64,000 nt of DNA. It comes from Serratia nevei. GTDB taxonomy: Bacteria; Pseudomonadota; Gammaproteobacteria; Enterobacterales; Enterobacteriaceae. The DNA lies in NCBI RefSeq assembly GCF_037948395.1, contig NZ_CP149940.1, positions 744,001 through 808,000 on the forward strand, in the 5' to 3' direction. How positions within the stretch are numbered: the stretch's first letter is position 1; every line of letters starts with the position of its first letter. The notes below the pieces were generated by a model that was not told the origin of the DNA, searched no databases, and saw only the letters and a list, made by a program, of their open reading frames with translations. Of the stretch, positions 52,202 to 61,770 are shown in pieces. The translations under genes were made by a program, and so were the position numbers.

Positions 52202-53218
52202 ATGAGCACGGGAAGCCCAATGATTACGTTACGCCGGGTAGCGGTGTGTACGATGGTAAGTTTGTGGTTGGCGGGTTGTACGAACAATGCCTCGACGTCG
52301 GCCCCTATCAGCAGCGTGGGTGGCGGCGGTGCCGTTCCATCCGGCAATAATAATGGCGGGGCGCAGCAGGTCAGCCCCGAGGGCCGCATTGTCTATAACC
52401 GCAGTTATAACGCTATCCCTAAAGGGAGCTACAGCGGCGGTGAAACCTATACGGTCAAGCGCGGCGACACGCTGTTTTATATCGCCTGGATCACCGGCAA
52501 CGATTTCCGCGACCTGGCGCAGCGCAACAATATTCCTGAGCCATACAGCCTGAATGTTGGCCAAACCATTCAGCTTGGTAATGGTTCTGCCAACGGCGGC
52601 GGCGGCATGCTGGCGACGACAGACGCGACCAAAGGCGGCGTTCCGAAGCCACCTTCCAGCTCCCAGATCCAGACGGCAACGGTTGATTCTCAATCAACTA
52701 ACGCGTATTCTGAAAACTCGGGTAAACAGAATGTAGGTAAGATGTTACCTGCAGCAGGTGCCGCAGCGGTTGGGACCGCGACTGCGCCTGTTACCGCACC
52801 GGAAGCCGCTCCACCCGTGAGCAGCACCGTCAGCAACAGTTCTCCGGTCAGTACCTGGAGATGGCCGACTGACGGTAAGATTATTGATAACTTTTCCTCA
52901 TCAGAAGGTGGGAATAAGGGCGTCGATATCGCCGGTTCCCGTGGGCAGCCTATCTTCGCTACCGCCGATGGCCGCGTAGTGTATGCCGGCAACGCTTTAC
53001 GGGGTTACGGTAATCTAATCATCATCAAACACAATGATGATTACCTGAGCGCCTACGCTCATAACGACACAATGCTGGTCCGGGAACAACAAGAAGTGAA
53101 GGCGGGTCAAAAAATAGCCACCATGGGTAGCACCGGTACCAGTTCAGTACGTTTGCATTTTGAAATTCGTTACAAGGGGAAATCCGTAAACCCGCTGCGT
53201 TATCTTCCGCAGCGATAG
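52202..53218 (+). CDS. nlpD: Murein hydrolase activator lipoprotein NlpD
   Basis: Outer-membrane lipoprotein that activates the amidase AmiC at the septum. The 338-residue precursor has lipobox LAGC (acylated Cys26), a Gly/Asn/Pro-rich linker, LysM (about 80-125, [17 protein letters not shown]), a variable linker and a degenerate M23 (LytM) domain (about 235-335, [19 protein letters not shown] through [15 protein letters not shown]). It lacks the full zinc-ligand set of active M23 enzymes, as expected of an activator. The main rpoS promoter is known to lie inside nlpD in E. coli. Confidence 0.97.
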   Translation: MSTGSPMITLRRVAVCTMVSLWLAGCTNNASTSAPISSVGGGGAVPSGNNNGGAQQVSPEGRIVYNRSYNAIPKGSYSGGETYTVKRGDTLFYIAWITGNDFRDLAQRNNIPEPYSLNVGQTIQLGNGSANGGGGMLATTDATKGGVPKPPSSSQIQTATVDSQSTNAYSENSGKQNVGKMLPAAGAAAVGTATAPVTAPEAAPPVSSTVSNSSPVSTWRWPTDGKIIDNFSSSEGGNKGVDIAGSRGQPIFATADGRVVYAGNALRGYGNLIIIKHNDDYLSAYAHNDTMLVREQQEVKAGQKIATMGSTGTSSVRLHFEIRYKGKSVNPLRYLPQR

Positions 53219-53223
53219 ATTGG

Positions 53224-53245
53224 GCAGAATACGCTGAGATTCTGC
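53224..53245 (+). promoter_or_regulatory. Hairpin in the rpoS leader
   Basis: GCAGAAT-N8-ATTCTGC, 27 nt upstream of the rpoS ATG and close to its AGGAG ribosome site. The loop sequence AATACGCTGA is repeated exactly at the start of the rpoS coding region (53282-53291). rpoS leaders are known targets of Hfq and small RNAs, but the role of this stem is inference. Confidence 0.45.
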
Positions 53246-53272
53246 TCGCGGTATCACGGGTAGGAGCAGCAT

Positions 53273-54271
53273 ATGAGCCAAAATACGCTGAAAGTTAACG
53301 AGTTACATGATGATGCGGATTTCGACGAGAATGGAGCTGAGGCTGAGTCGTTTGATGAAAAAGCGCTGGTAGAAGAAGAGACCAGCGAGAACGATTTAGC
53401 GGAAGAAGAGCTGTTGTCTCAAGGCGTTACGCAACGCGTATTGGATGCGACGCAGCTCTATCTGGGTGAGATCGGTTATTCACCTCTGCTGACCGCAGAG
53501 GAAGAAGTCTATTTTGCGCGGCGTGCTCTGCGCGGTGACGTGCCGTCCCGCCGCCGCATGATTGAAAGCAACCTGCGGCTGGTGGTGAAAATCGCCCGCC
53601 GCTACAGCAACCGCGGTCTGGCGCTGCTGGATCTGATCGAAGAGGGTAACCTCGGTCTGATTCGCGCAGTGGAAAAATTCGACCCGGAACGCGGTTTCCG
53701 CTTCTCCACTTACGCAACCTGGTGGATCCGTCAGACGATTGAACGGGCGATCATGAACCAAACCCGTACCATTCGTTTGCCTATCCATATCGTCAAAGAA
53801 CTGAATGTCTATCTGCGCACCGCGCGCGAGCTTTCCCACAAGCTGGATCATGAACCGAGCGCTGAAGAGATTGCCGAGCAACTCGACAAGCCGGTGGATG
53901 ACGTCAGCCGCATGCTGCGTCTGAATGAACGCATCACCTCGGTGGATACGCCGCTGGGCGGGGATTCGGAGAAAGCGCTGCTGGACATTCTGGCCGACGA
54001 GAAGGACAACGGGCCTGAAGACACCACGCAAGACGACGATATGAAGCAAAGCATCGTCAAATGGTTGTTCGAACTGAACGCCAAACAGCGTGAAGTGTTG
54101 GCGCGTCGTTTCGGCCTGCTGGGCTATGAAGCGGCGACGCTGGAAGACGTAGGCCGGGAGATTGGCCTGACGCGTGAGCGCGTTCGTCAGATTCAGGTTG
54201 AAGGCCTGCGCCGCCTGCGTGAGATTCTGCAGATGCAGGGCCTGAGCATTGAGGCGCTGTTCCGCGAATAA
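53273..54271 (+). CDS. rpoS: RNA polymerase sigma factor RpoS (sigma-38)
   Basis: Master sigma factor of stationary phase and general stress. It has 332 residues: an acidic region 1.1-like N-terminus, region 1.2 ([21 protein letters not shown]), region 2 ([20 protein letters not shown] and [17 protein letters not shown]), region 3, and region 4 ([19 protein letters not shown]). No disruption is seen. An AGGAGCAGCAT ribosome site precedes the ATG. Confidence 0.98.
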   Translation: MSQNTLKVNELHDDADFDENGAEAESFDEKALVEEETSENDLAEEELLSQGVTQRVLDATQLYLGEIGYSPLLTAEEEVYFARRALRGDVPSRRRMIESNLRLVVKIARRYSNRGLALLDLIEEGNLGLIRAVEKFDPERGFRFSTYATWWIRQTIERAIMNQTRTIRLPIHIVKELNVYLRTARELSHKLDHEPSAEEIAEQLDKPVDDVSRMLRLNERITSVDTPLGGDSEKALLDILADEKDNGPEDTTQDDDMKQSIVKWLFELNAKQREVLARRFGLLGYEAATLEDVGREIGLTRERVRQIQVEGLRRLREILQMQGLSIEALFRE

Positions 54272-54296
54272 CGCCGGTTGTTGAACCGCATCAAAT

Positions 54297-54330
54297 AAAA
54301 ACGGTGAGCATGATGCTCACCGTTTTTTTA
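54297..54330. terminator. Shared terminator of rpoS and mutS
   Basis: AAAACGGTGAGCA, loop TGA, TGCTCACCGTTTT and a T-run on +; the A-run on the left gives the same on -. It occupies nearly the whole 79-bp gap between the convergent genes. Confidence 0.92.
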
Positions 54331-54350
54331 TGCCCGCGTTTGGCACCAGA

Positions 54351-56906
54351 CTACACCATATTTTTCAGCCGGTAGATCCATTCCAGCGCCTGGCGTGGCG
54401 ACAGGGAATCCGGATCCAGCGCCTCCAGGGCTTCTACCGCCGGCGAGGTCTCTTCCTGCAGCAGCGTCATCTGGGTGGCATCGACGCTGCCCGAGGCGGT
54501 GTGGCTGGAGATAGACTCCAGCTCGCGCAGCTTCTGACGGGCGCGCTTGATGACGTCGCGCGGCACGCCGGCCAGCGCGGCGACCGCCAGGCCATAGCTT
54601 TTGCTGGCAGCCCCGTCCTGCACGCTGTGCATGAAGGCGATGGTATCGCCATGTTCGAGCGCGTCCAGATGCACGTTGACCACGCCTTCCATTTTCTCCG
54701 GTAGCGTCGTCAGCTCGAAGTAGTGGGTGGCGAACAGCGTCATCGCCTTGATGCGGTTGGCCAGGTTCTCGGCGCAGGCCCAGGCCAGCGACAGGCCGTC
54801 GTAAGTGGAGGTGCCGCGGCCGATTTCATCCATCAACACCAGGCTGTGCTCGGTGGCGTTGTGCAGAATGTTGGCGGTTTCGGTCATCTCCACCATGAAG
54901 GTAGAGCGGCCGGAAGCCAGATCGTCCGCCGCGCCGACGCGGGTGAAGATGCGATCCACCGGGCCGATGGTGGCCTTGGTGGCCGGCACGTAACTGCCGA
55001 TGTGCGCCATCAGCACGATCAGCGCCGTTTGCCGCATATAAGTGCTTTTACCGCCCATGTTCGGGCCGGTGATGATCAGCATGCGGCGCTGTGGCGACAG
55101 GGTGAGCGGGTTGGAGATAAACGGCTCACTCAGCACCTGCTCTACCACCGGGTGGCGGCCTTCGGTAATGCGGATCCCCGGCTGTTCACTCATGGTTGGG
55201 CAAGCGTAGTTCAGGGTATCGGCGCGCTCGGCCAGGTTGGCCAGCACGTCCAGCTCGGCCAGTGCGGCGGCGCTTTGCTGCAGTTCCGCCAGGTGCGGCA
55301 GCAGCAGATCAAACAGCTCGTCGTACAGGCTTTTCTCGATCGCCAGCGCCTTACCCTTGGAGGTGAGCACTTTGTCTTCGTACTCTTTCAATTCCGGGAT
55401 GATGTAGCGCTCGGCGTTTTTCAGCGTCTGACGGCGCACATAGTGGATCGGCACCAGGTGGCTTTGGCCGCGGCTGACCTGAATGTAGTAGCCGTGTACG
55501 CCGTTAAAACCGACCTTGAGCGTATCCAGCCCCAGCTTTTCACGCTCGCGGATCTCCAGCCGATCGAGGTAGTCGCTGGCGCCGTCGGCCAGTGCGCGCC
55601 ACTCGTCCAGTTCGCTGTTGTACCCGGGGGCGATCACGCCGCCGTCGCGCACCAGCACCGGCGGCGATTCAATGACCGCGCGTTCCAGCAGCTCACGCAG
55701 CTCGTCGAACTGGCCCACCTGTGACAGCAGCTGCTGCACGTGCGGGGTGTCCACGTCTTGCAGCAGCGCGCGGATGTCCGGCAGTTGCTGGAAAGCATGG
55801 CGCATGCGCGCCAGATCGCGCGGCCGCGCGGTGCGCAGCGCCAGACGCGCCAAAATTCGCTCCTGATCGCCCACCTGACGCAGAGAAGGCTGCAGATCGG
55901 TGAACAGGTCCTGCAATGCGCCGATCGCCTGTTGGCGGGCGGTGAGAACCTTGATATCGCGGGTCGGCATGTGCAGCCAGCGTTTCAGCATGCGGCTGCC
56001 CATCGGCGTGACCGTGCGATCGAGGATCGCCGCCAGCGTGTTGTCGCTGCCGCCGGACAGGCTTTGCGTCAGCTCCAGATTGCGGCGGGTCGCGGCGTCC
56101 ATGATGATGCCGTCCTGCTGGCGCTCCATGGTGAGGCCGCGAATGTGCGGCAGTGAAGTGCGCTGGGTATCTTTGACGTACTGCAGCAGGCAGCCGGCGG
56201 CGCGCAGCGCCTGGTGCGCCTGCTCGACGCCAAAGCCGGTCAGATCGCGGGTGCCGAACTGCAGGTTGAGCTGCTGACGCGCGGTCTCAAGCTCGAATTC
56301 CCACAGTGGGCGGCGGCGCAGGCCGTGGCGCTGTTCTATGAGCGCCATTTGTTCGAAGGTTTCCGGGTAGAGCAGCTCGGCCGGATTGGTGCGCTGCAGC
56401 TCGGCGGCCATGGTTTCCTGATCCTGCGGCTCGGCGACGCGGAAGCGGCCGGAGCTGACGTCCAGCGTGGCGTAGCCGAAACCGCGCGCGTCCTGCCAGA
56501 TCGCCGCCAGCAGGTTGTCCTGACGCTCTTGCAGCAGCGCTTCGTCGGTGATGGTGCCGGGGGTGACGATACGCACCACTTTGCGTTCGACCGGCCCTTT
56601 GCTGGTGGCCGGATCGCCGATCTGCTCGCAGATGGCGACGGACTCGCCGAGCTGCACCAGCTTGGCCAGGTAGTTCTCCACCGCGTGGTGCGGCACGCCG
56701 GCCATCGGGATCGGTTCACCCGCCGAGGCGCCGCGTTTGGTCAGCGAGATATCCAGCAGTTGGGAAGCGCGCTTGGCGTCGTCGTAAAACAGCTCGTAGA
56801 AGTCGCCCATGCGGTAGAACAGCAGGATTTCAGGATGCTGGGCCTTGAGGCGCAGGTACTGCTGCATCATTGGCGTGTGCGAATCGAGTTTATCGGTGCT
56901 ATTCAT
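54351..56906 (-). CDS. mutS: DNA mismatch repair protein MutS
   Basis: Mismatch-recognition ATPase. It has 851 residues. The Phe-x-Glu mismatch wedge lies in GDFYELF near the N-terminus, followed by connector, lever and clamp domains, Walker [16 protein letters not shown] (about 615), [16 protein letters not shown], and a C-terminal tetramerisation tail ending YRLKNMV. The ATG at 56906 ([12 protein letters not shown]) is preferred; an ATG 21 nt upstream is possible. The gene is intact, so a mutator phenotype is not expected. Confidence 0.97.
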   Translation of the reverse strand: MNSTDKLDSHTPMMQQYLRLKAQHPEILLFYRMGDFYELFYDDAKRASQLLDISLTKRGASAGEPIPMAGVPHHAVENYLAKLVQLGESVAICEQIGDPATSKGPVERKVVRIVTPGTITDEALLQERQDNLLAAIWQDARGFGYATLDVSSGRFRVAEPQDQETMAAELQRTNPAELLYPETFEQMALIEQRHGLRRRPLWEFELETARQQLNLQFGTRDLTGFGVEQAHQALRAAGCLLQYVKDTQRTSLPHIRGLTMERQQDGIIMDAATRRNLELTQSLSGGSDNTLAAILDRTVTPMGSRMLKRWLHMPTRDIKVLTARQQAIGALQDLFTDLQPSLRQVGDQERILARLALRTARPRDLARMRHAFQQLPDIRALLQDVDTPHVQQLLSQVGQFDELRELLERAVIESPPVLVRDGGVIAPGYNSELDEWRALADGASDYLDRLEIREREKLGLDTLKVGFNGVHGYYIQVSRGQSHLVPIHYVRRQTLKNAERYIIPELKEYEDKVLTSKGKALAIEKSLYDELFDLLLPHLAELQQSAAALAELDVLANLAERADTLNYACPTMSEQPGIRITEGRHPVVEQVLSEPFISNPLTLSPQRRMLIITGPNMGGKSTYMRQTALIVLMAHIGSYVPATKATIGPVDRIFTRVGAADDLASGRSTFMVEMTETANILHNATEHSLVLMDEIGRGTSTYDGLSLAWACAENLANRIKAMTLFATHYFELTTLPEKMEGVVNVHLDALEHGDTIAFMHSVQDGAASKSYGLAVAALAGVPRDVIKRARQKLRELESISSHTASGSVDATQMTLLQEETSPAVEALEALDPDSLSPRQALEWIYRLKNMV

Positions 56907-57215
56907 GCGATTATTTTTCCAATCCATTGAATGTAAAGGTCACTGTGATTTTCATTGTCATCATTCGCTATCACATTGTTTCAGCAGGCGCCGCCCCCTT
57001 TAGCGCTTGCCGGGCGGCGCAAATCAAATCATCAAAACGCCAGACGGCGCGCTCAAACCCGAGGTTTGCACAGACGCTTATACTAGCCCAGCGGGCAATC
57101 GGCTGTCACAGGTAAAAATGGGAAGCGCTGCGCAAGGCCGGTTTGTAACGCAGCGAGATTGTTGTTCGCCTGCGGGCAACAACGCAAGTCGCCGCCCGCA
57201 GTGGTGGTGGAAAGG
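56907..57215. other. Region between mutS and the SMP-30-like gene (309 bp)
   Basis: It holds the mutS promoter region on the left and the 3' flank of the SMP-30-like gene on the right. An imperfect GTTGTT/AACAAC stem lies near 57158-57180. A + strand TATACT at 57078-57083 lacks a -35 partner. No gene is supported. Confidence 0.5.
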
Positions 57216-58208
57216 TTATTGCGCGGCGGTGAGAGGCAAAGGCAGTTGATAGAGGCGGAAGCTGTCGGGCACTTCGGTTTCATGGCCGGGCAGCAGGCGG
57301 TGGCGGATGCGCGATTCGCTGACGAAGGCGCAGCCTTGTGGCGTGATAGTCAGGTTGACCGGCGATTCCATGCCTTCGCGCAAGATCTCAATCCGGTGCA
57401 TGCCTGCCGCCTTGGGGGAAGGGATCCGCAGGATCCGCCCCTGGCCGCTCTGGATCCCGTTTTCCAGCACGATCAGCGCGCCGTCCGGTGCCAACCCCAT
57501 CCCGTCCGGGTTTTCGATGAGGCGCGGCAGCTGCATTTCCGTCAGCTGCGGCTTTGGATCGTTATAGCTGAGGGTGTAGAGCTTACCGGTGCCGAAATTG
57601 GCGACTGCCATCAGCCGGTCGTCGAGCAGCACGATCCCGGCGGCCCCCAACCCGCTGGGAGCCGCCAATTGCGGATCCCGATACAGCGTACTGAATGCCG
57701 TTTCGCCCGGCCGCAGGCGCAGGATGCCGCCGCCGCGGGTTTCCGTCACGTACACCGTGCCGTCTGCGCCAAGCACGATATCGTTGCCCATTTCCCCCGC
57801 CGGCAGCGCCAGGCTGCGGTTGAGGGTGCCATCCACGACGTTCAGCGCATAGATGCGGTTGGCGCGCGTTTTGCCGCCGGAGAGAAAGTCCGGCGAGTTC
57901 CCCCACAGCAGCCCGCGCCGTTCGTCCAGCCGCAGCGCGTTTGAGGCGAACACCGTGTCAGCGCCGGGGAAGAAGGTTTCCCACGCCTGACCCGGCCGTT
58001 TGCGCAGCACGTTGCCGCTGGTGATCAGCCCGACATACAGCGTACCGTCCGCCGCGCGGGCGATGCCGTTGGGGTAAAGTGCGCCGGGCGGCAGCGTTAT
58101 GCTGCTTTCTGTGCAGTCTGCGCTGACGGCGGCCTGCGCCGGCGCGCTAAGGGTGAATGCGGCAGCGAGGGTGAACAACGCCGCTCGCGCGGTAACAGCG
58201 TATGACAT
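57216..58208 (-). CDS. Exported SMP-30/gluconolactonase-like beta-propeller protein
   Basis: A 330-residue precursor with a Sec signal peptide (1-26, ending SAPAQA). The mature part is built from repeated NGIARAADGTLYVG / GNDIVLGADGTVYVTE / DGMGLAPDGALIVLENG blades, typical of six-bladed SMP-30/strictosidine-synthase-like propellers. An Asn (GNDI) and Asp (NPDGMG) sit where SMP-30 enzymes bind metal. Lactone hydrolysis is possible but unproven. It is third in a minus-strand operon after SDR and AKR genes, 29 nt downstream of the AKR. It is the only periplasmic member of the set. Confidence 0.85.
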   Translation of the reverse strand: MSYAVTARAALFTLAAAFTLSAPAQAAVSADCTESSITLPPGALYPNGIARAADGTLYVGLITSGNVLRKRPGQAWETFFPGADTVFASNALRLDERRGLLWGNSPDFLSGGKTRANRIYALNVVDGTLNRSLALPAGEMGNDIVLGADGTVYVTETRGGGILRLRPGETAFSTLYRDPQLAAPSGLGAAGIVLLDDRLMAVANFGTGKLYTLSYNDPKPQLTEMQLPRLIENPDGMGLAPDGALIVLENGIQSGQGRILRIPSPKAAGMHRIEILREGMESPVNLTITPQGCAFVSESRIRHRLLPGHETEVPDSFRLYQLPLPLTAAQ

Positions 58209-58237
58209 GTTTCTCTCCGGGAATGAGGGAAAGGGGG

Positions 58238-59209
58238 CTACCAGCGCTCGGGGCGGGCAGCGTGTGCCATTGGCGCCTCCAGCGCGGCCACGTCTTCCGG
58301 CGATAGCCTGAGGTCGAGCGCCGCCAGCGCATCCTGCAGATGGTGTGGCTTGGACATGCCCACCAGCGGCGACGCTACGCCGGGTTTGGCCAACAGCCAG
58401 GCCAGCGCGATCTGCGCCGGTGGAACGCTGTGCACGGCCGCCACCTCCGCTACGGCAGCGACGGTGCATTCCACCTCGTTTCTGCCGCCGTACCAACGGG
58501 GCGCCTGTTCGTCGGTGGCGGCGCGCAGCGTGCCGCCACTGGCGGAGCCGGCCAACACGCCGCGGGCCAGCGGCGACCAGGGCGTCAGGCCAAGACCTTC
58601 CTCCAGGCACAGCGGGATCAATTCTTCTTCGTCTTCACGCGTCACCAGGTTGTATTGGCTTTGCAACGAAATAAACGGCGCCAGGCGGTGCTGACGTTGA
58701 AAGGCCAGCATTTTCATCAGGCGCCAGGCGTGCAGTGAAGACGCGCCGAGATAGCGGATCTTGCCCGCCCGCACCAGGCCGTCGAGGGTGTCGGCAGTTT
58801 CTTCGATCGGCGTTTCGGTGTCGAAGCGGTGCAGGACGAACAAATCGAGGTAATCCGTTCCTAGCCGCTGCAAGGAGGCGTCGACGCTGTGCAGCAGGTG
58901 CTTGCGCGACAGCCCGCGGCTGTTCGGCTGCGCGTCCATCGGAAAGTAGGCTTTGGTGGCGATCACCACGTCTTCACGACGGGCGAACGCCTTCAGCGCG
59001 CGGCCGAGAATGCGCTCGCTTTCTCCGCCGGAGTAAATGTTGGCGGTATCGAAAAAATTGATGCCCGCCTCCAGCGCCTCACGGATAAAGGGGCGCGCTT
59101 GCTCTTCTTTCAGCACCCAGGGCCGCCAGGCCGGATCGCCGTAGGTCATGCCGCCCAGACAAAGGCGGGACACCTGCAGGCCGCTGTCGCCAAGCCGAAC
59201 GTAGTTCAT
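58238..59209 (-). CDS. Aldo/keto reductase
   Basis: A 323-residue NADPH-dependent TIM-barrel oxidoreductase. The catalytic tetrad is D54, Y59, K86 and H127 (FFDTANIYSGGESE, IATKAYF, VLHRFD), followed by the C-terminal NADP-binding ALAWLLAKPGVASPLVG. The substrate is unknown. It lies between an SDR gene (12 nt upstream) and the SMP-30-like gene, probably in one transcript. Confidence 0.9.
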   Translation of the reverse strand: MNYVRLGDSGLQVSRLCLGGMTYGDPAWRPWVLKEEQARPFIREALEAGINFFDTANIYSGGESERILGRALKAFARREDVVIATKAYFPMDAQPNSRGLSRKHLLHSVDASLQRLGTDYLDLFVLHRFDTETPIEETADTLDGLVRAGKIRYLGASSLHAWRLMKMLAFQRQHRLAPFISLQSQYNLVTREDEEELIPLCLEEGLGLTPWSPLARGVLAGSASGGTLRAATDEQAPRWYGGRNEVECTVAAVAEVAAVHSVPPAQIALAWLLAKPGVASPLVGMSKPHHLQDALAALDLRLSPEDVAALEAPMAHAARPERW

Positions 59210-59221
59210 GGCGTCGCCCCC

Positions 59222-60022
59222 TCAACGCATGCCGGCGATGGTGTAACCGCCGTCCACCAGCAGGCTTTGGCCGGTGATGAAGCGGGCTTCGTCCGTCGCC
59301 AGCCACAGCGCCACATCGCCGATGTCTTCCGATTCGCCCAGGCGGCCGGCGGGCGTGTGGGCGATAAAGGGCGCGAACGCCGCGCTGTCAGCCACGCTGC
59401 CGCGCGCCATCGGCGTGTCGATGATGCCGGGGTTGATGTTGTTGACGCGGATGCCCTGGCCGCTGTATTCGAGCGCCACCGCGCGGATCATCGCATCGAG
59501 CGCGCCTTTGCTGGCGGAATAGCTGGATGAGCCGGCGAGCGCGCCGTGGGTCAGCCAGGAGGAGGTGTTAACGATCACGCCGCCTGAATGTTGCGCCAGG
59601 AAGGTTTCAATCTCGTATTTCATCGCCAGCCAGACGCCACGGAGGTTAATGGCGATCACGCGGTCAAAATCCTCGCTGCTCTGTTCGGTGATGGGGGCGA
59701 AGTTGCCGATGATGCCGGCGTTGTTGAAGGCGACGTCGAGCCGGCCGTAGTGGGCGGTCACCGTGGCGAGCAGCCTGCGGATGTCGTTTTCCTGGGAGAC
59801 GTCGGCCACGATGGGCAGGGCGTCGCCGCCGGCGAGCGCGATGTCGCGCGCCGTGGCTTCGATTTCCGCCGCACGCCGGCCGGCCAGCGCCACTTTTGCG
59901 CCTTCGCGGGCATAGGCCAGCGCGGCTGCGCGGCCGATACCGGTGCCGCCGCCGCTTACCAGCACGACTTTGTCAGCCAGACGGCGCGGCGTTTCATGAG
60001 TTGGGGCTGTAGTATTAATCAT
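59222..60022 (-). CDS. Short-chain dehydrogenase/reductase (glucose-1-dehydrogenase-like SDR)
   Basis: A 266-residue classical SDR with cofactor loop GGGTGIGR (24-31), NNAG (100-103), and catalytic N126, S155, Y168 and K172 (NTSSW, YSASKGALDAM). The PGIIDTPM and LLVDGGYT motifs are intact. The ATG at 60022 (MINTTAPTHE) is chosen over a start 33 nt upstream. First gene of the SDR-AKR-SMP-30 unit, divergent from a lysR gene. The substrate is unknown. Confidence 0.9.
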   Translation of the reverse strand: MINTTAPTHETPRRLADKVVLVSGGGTGIGRAAALAYAREGAKVALAGRRAAEIEATARDIALAGGDALPIVADVSQENDIRRLLATVTAHYGRLDVAFNNAGIIGNFAPITEQSSEDFDRVIAINLRGVWLAMKYEIETFLAQHSGGVIVNTSSWLTHGALAGSSSYSASKGALDAMIRAVALEYSGQGIRVNNINPGIIDTPMARGSVADSAAFAPFIAHTPAGRLGESEDIGDVALWLATDEARFITGQSLLVDGGYTIAGMR

Positions 60023-60073
60023 CGCATCGATACCTGGTAATGGGTTCGATCGCAATGCTATGTTGTTAGATGA

Positions 60074-60087
60074 CGGATAACTATCCG
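60074..60087. promoter_or_regulatory. Candidate LysR operator in the divergent promoter
   Basis: Palindrome CGGATA-AC-TATCCG, centred in the 106-bp gap between the SDR and lysR starts. This is where an autoregulated LysR protein would bind. Confidence 0.55.
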
Positions 60088-60128
60088 CTAAAAATTCATC
60101 TCACTATTAGATAATTTATATTAATAGC

Positions 60129-61022
60129 ATGAAGAAACCCGAATTGTCCGGCCTGGCAGCCTTCGTGGCTATCGCCAGTGAACGCAGCTTCCGCCGCGCC
60201 GCCGCCCGACTGGGCGTGACGCCGCCGACGCTGACCCACACCCTGCGCGAACTGGAAGCGCAGGTGGGCATTCGCCTGCTGAACCGCACCACCCGCAACG
60301 TCTCGCCGACGGAGGCCGGTGAGCATCTGTTGGCACAGCTGGTGCCGGCCTTTACCGACATCGACGCCGCGCTGGAGAGCCTGAATGCGTTTCGCGAAGG
60401 GCCACGCGGCCTGGTGCGCATCAACGCGCCGCGTTCGGCGATCGATCTCGCCATCGTACCGCATCTGGGGCGGTTGGCCAGCGAGTACCCCGGCATTACG
60501 CTGGAGGTAGTGGCGGACGAAGGGTTTGCCAACATCGTCGAGCAAGGCTTTGACGCCGGTATTCGGCTCGGCGAGGATCTGCACAACGATATGCGTGCGG
60601 TGCGCCTGACGCCGGATCTGCGTTTTGCCATCGTCGCCACGCCGGACTATTTTCAACGGCACGGCGAACCGACGCATCCACAGGATTTGCTGCAGCACCG
60701 CTGCATCGGTTGGCGCAAGGCCTCTTCGGGCGAGCGCTACAAATGGGCATTTCAGCAGGGCGAGCAGCGATTTTCCGTGGCGGTCAACAGCCCGCTTATC
60801 GTGGATGACGCCAGGCTGTTGCTGCAGGCGGCGTTGGCGCACGTTGGCATCGCTTTCGCCATCGAACAGGAGGTGGAAGAACACCTCGCGAGCGGGCGGC
60901 TGCGGCGGGTGTTGGCCGACTGGTGCGCGCCGTTTCCCGGTTTTTACCTCTATTATCCCAACCGCAGGAATCATTCCGTGGCGCTGACCACGGTGATCGA
61001 GTTGCTGCGTCTGCCCACCTAA
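60129..61022 (+). CDS. LysR-family transcriptional regulator
   Basis: A 297-residue regulator with an N-terminal winged HTH (about 5-64: LAAFVAIASERSFRRAAARL, TPPTLTHTLRELEAQVG, LLNRTTRNVSPTEAG) and a type-2 periplasmic-binding-like effector domain (about 90-295). It belongs to the CrgA-like subgroup by its GLVRINAPRS opening. Divergent transcription makes the SDR-AKR-SMP-30 operon its probable target. Confidence 0.93.
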   Translation: MKKPELSGLAAFVAIASERSFRRAAARLGVTPPTLTHTLRELEAQVGIRLLNRTTRNVSPTEAGEHLLAQLVPAFTDIDAALESLNAFREGPRGLVRINAPRSAIDLAIVPHLGRLASEYPGITLEVVADEGFANIVEQGFDAGIRLGEDLHNDMRAVRLTPDLRFAIVATPDYFQRHGEPTHPQDLLQHRCIGWRKASSGERYKWAFQQGEQRFSVAVNSPLIVDDARLLLQAALAHVGIAFAIEQEVEEHLASGRLRRVLADWCAPFPGFYLYYPNRRNHSVALTTVIELLRLPT

Positions 61023-61440
61023 TCTTCTTTACCGGCCATCGCGTTCGGATGGCAAGTAAGCGAATCAAGCTTGAACTATTTTTATTCCCCCTTCGTTTGT
61101 TCGGGCGCAAATAATCCCTTAAATTCCCGGCGAGTTTATAACTGGCTGTTTATAATTGCTATTTGAGTACTTATTGCGAATATTCCGAGTTTTTATCGGT
61201 TATTTGAGAGCCCGGTCACACTATTTTTTTATGTGAAATGTGAAGGGGGTCAAGCCAGTAGGTCAAGGAGAGACGGTTATTATCCTAGCTGGCTTACCGA
61301 TCCGTTTTTCATGCTCCGTATACTGTCTGCAACCAGGGCAACGTGACGGAAATTTTCATAAGGAATGTGCGTGAAGCAATCGTGATTGCATCTGGCATAC
61401 AAATAACACGGGGTTTTTTTGATTATCTGAGGTGCTTGGT
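61023..61440 (+). promoter_or_regulatory. Leader/control region of the PTS operon (418 bp)
   Basis: A+T-rich and without a gene. It contains an imperfect inverted repeat AAGCCAGTAGG/CCTAGCTGGCTT (61252-61262 and 61284-61295) followed by CCGTTTTTC. It also has a 14-bp palindrome GCAATC-GT-GATTGC (61376-61389), 51 nt before the IIB ATG. These could be an attenuator and an operator respectively. No canonical BglG-type RAT sequence or full CRP site was recognised. Confidence 0.45.
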
Positions 61441-61758
61441 ATGGAAAAGAAAAAAATCTATCTGTTTTGTTCTGCCGGTATGTCCACTTCCCTGTTGGTA
61501 TCAAAAATGAAGGCGCAGGCCGAGAAATACGAAGTACCGGTGATCATCGCCGCCTATCCGGAGGCGCTGGCCGCGGAGAAAGGCATTGAAGCGGATCTGA
61601 TCCTGCTGGGGCCACAGATCGCCTACACCTTGCCGGAAGTGCAAAAACAGCTGCCCAACAAACCTGTTGAAGTCATCGATCCGCTGCTGTACGGCAAGGT
61701 CGATGGGCTGGGGGTGCTGAAGGCCGCGGTGGCCGCCATCAAGAAAGCCAATCAATAA
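61441..61758 (+). CDS. PTS lactose/cellobiose-family IIB component
   Basis: A 105-residue cytoplasmic phosphocarrier with phospho-Cys10 in [17 protein letters not shown], as in ChbB. It transfers phosphate from IIA to the incoming beta-glucoside. The ATG at 61441 is chosen over one 9 nt upstream on family alignment. It is 12 nt before the IIC gene. The IIA gene is not in the window. Confidence 0.93.
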   Translation: MEKKKIYLFCSAGMSTSLLVSKMKAQAEKYEVPVIIAAYPEALAAEKGIEADLILLGPQIAYTLPEVQKQLPNKPVEVIDPLLYGKVDGLGVLKAAVAAIKKANQ

Positions 61759-61770
61759 CAGGAGGCCGCC

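Noticed and set aside
52009..52350. 113-codon + strand frame from the pcm-nlpD gap into nlpD
   Set aside because: It overlaps the lipoprotein signal region of nlpD in another frame, has no ribosome site, and its composition is unlike neighbouring genes. The gap is better explained by leader structure.
57065..57083. Promoter for an unannotated RNA (TTGCAC and TATACT)
   Set aside because: The two boxes are only 7 nt apart, so they cannot act together, and no transcript-like structure or terminator follows.
61225..61245. CRP site before the PTS operon
   Set aside because: TCACA and TGTGA motifs near 61217-61235 are in everted order and wrong spacing; no TGTGA-N6-TCACA palindrome is present.
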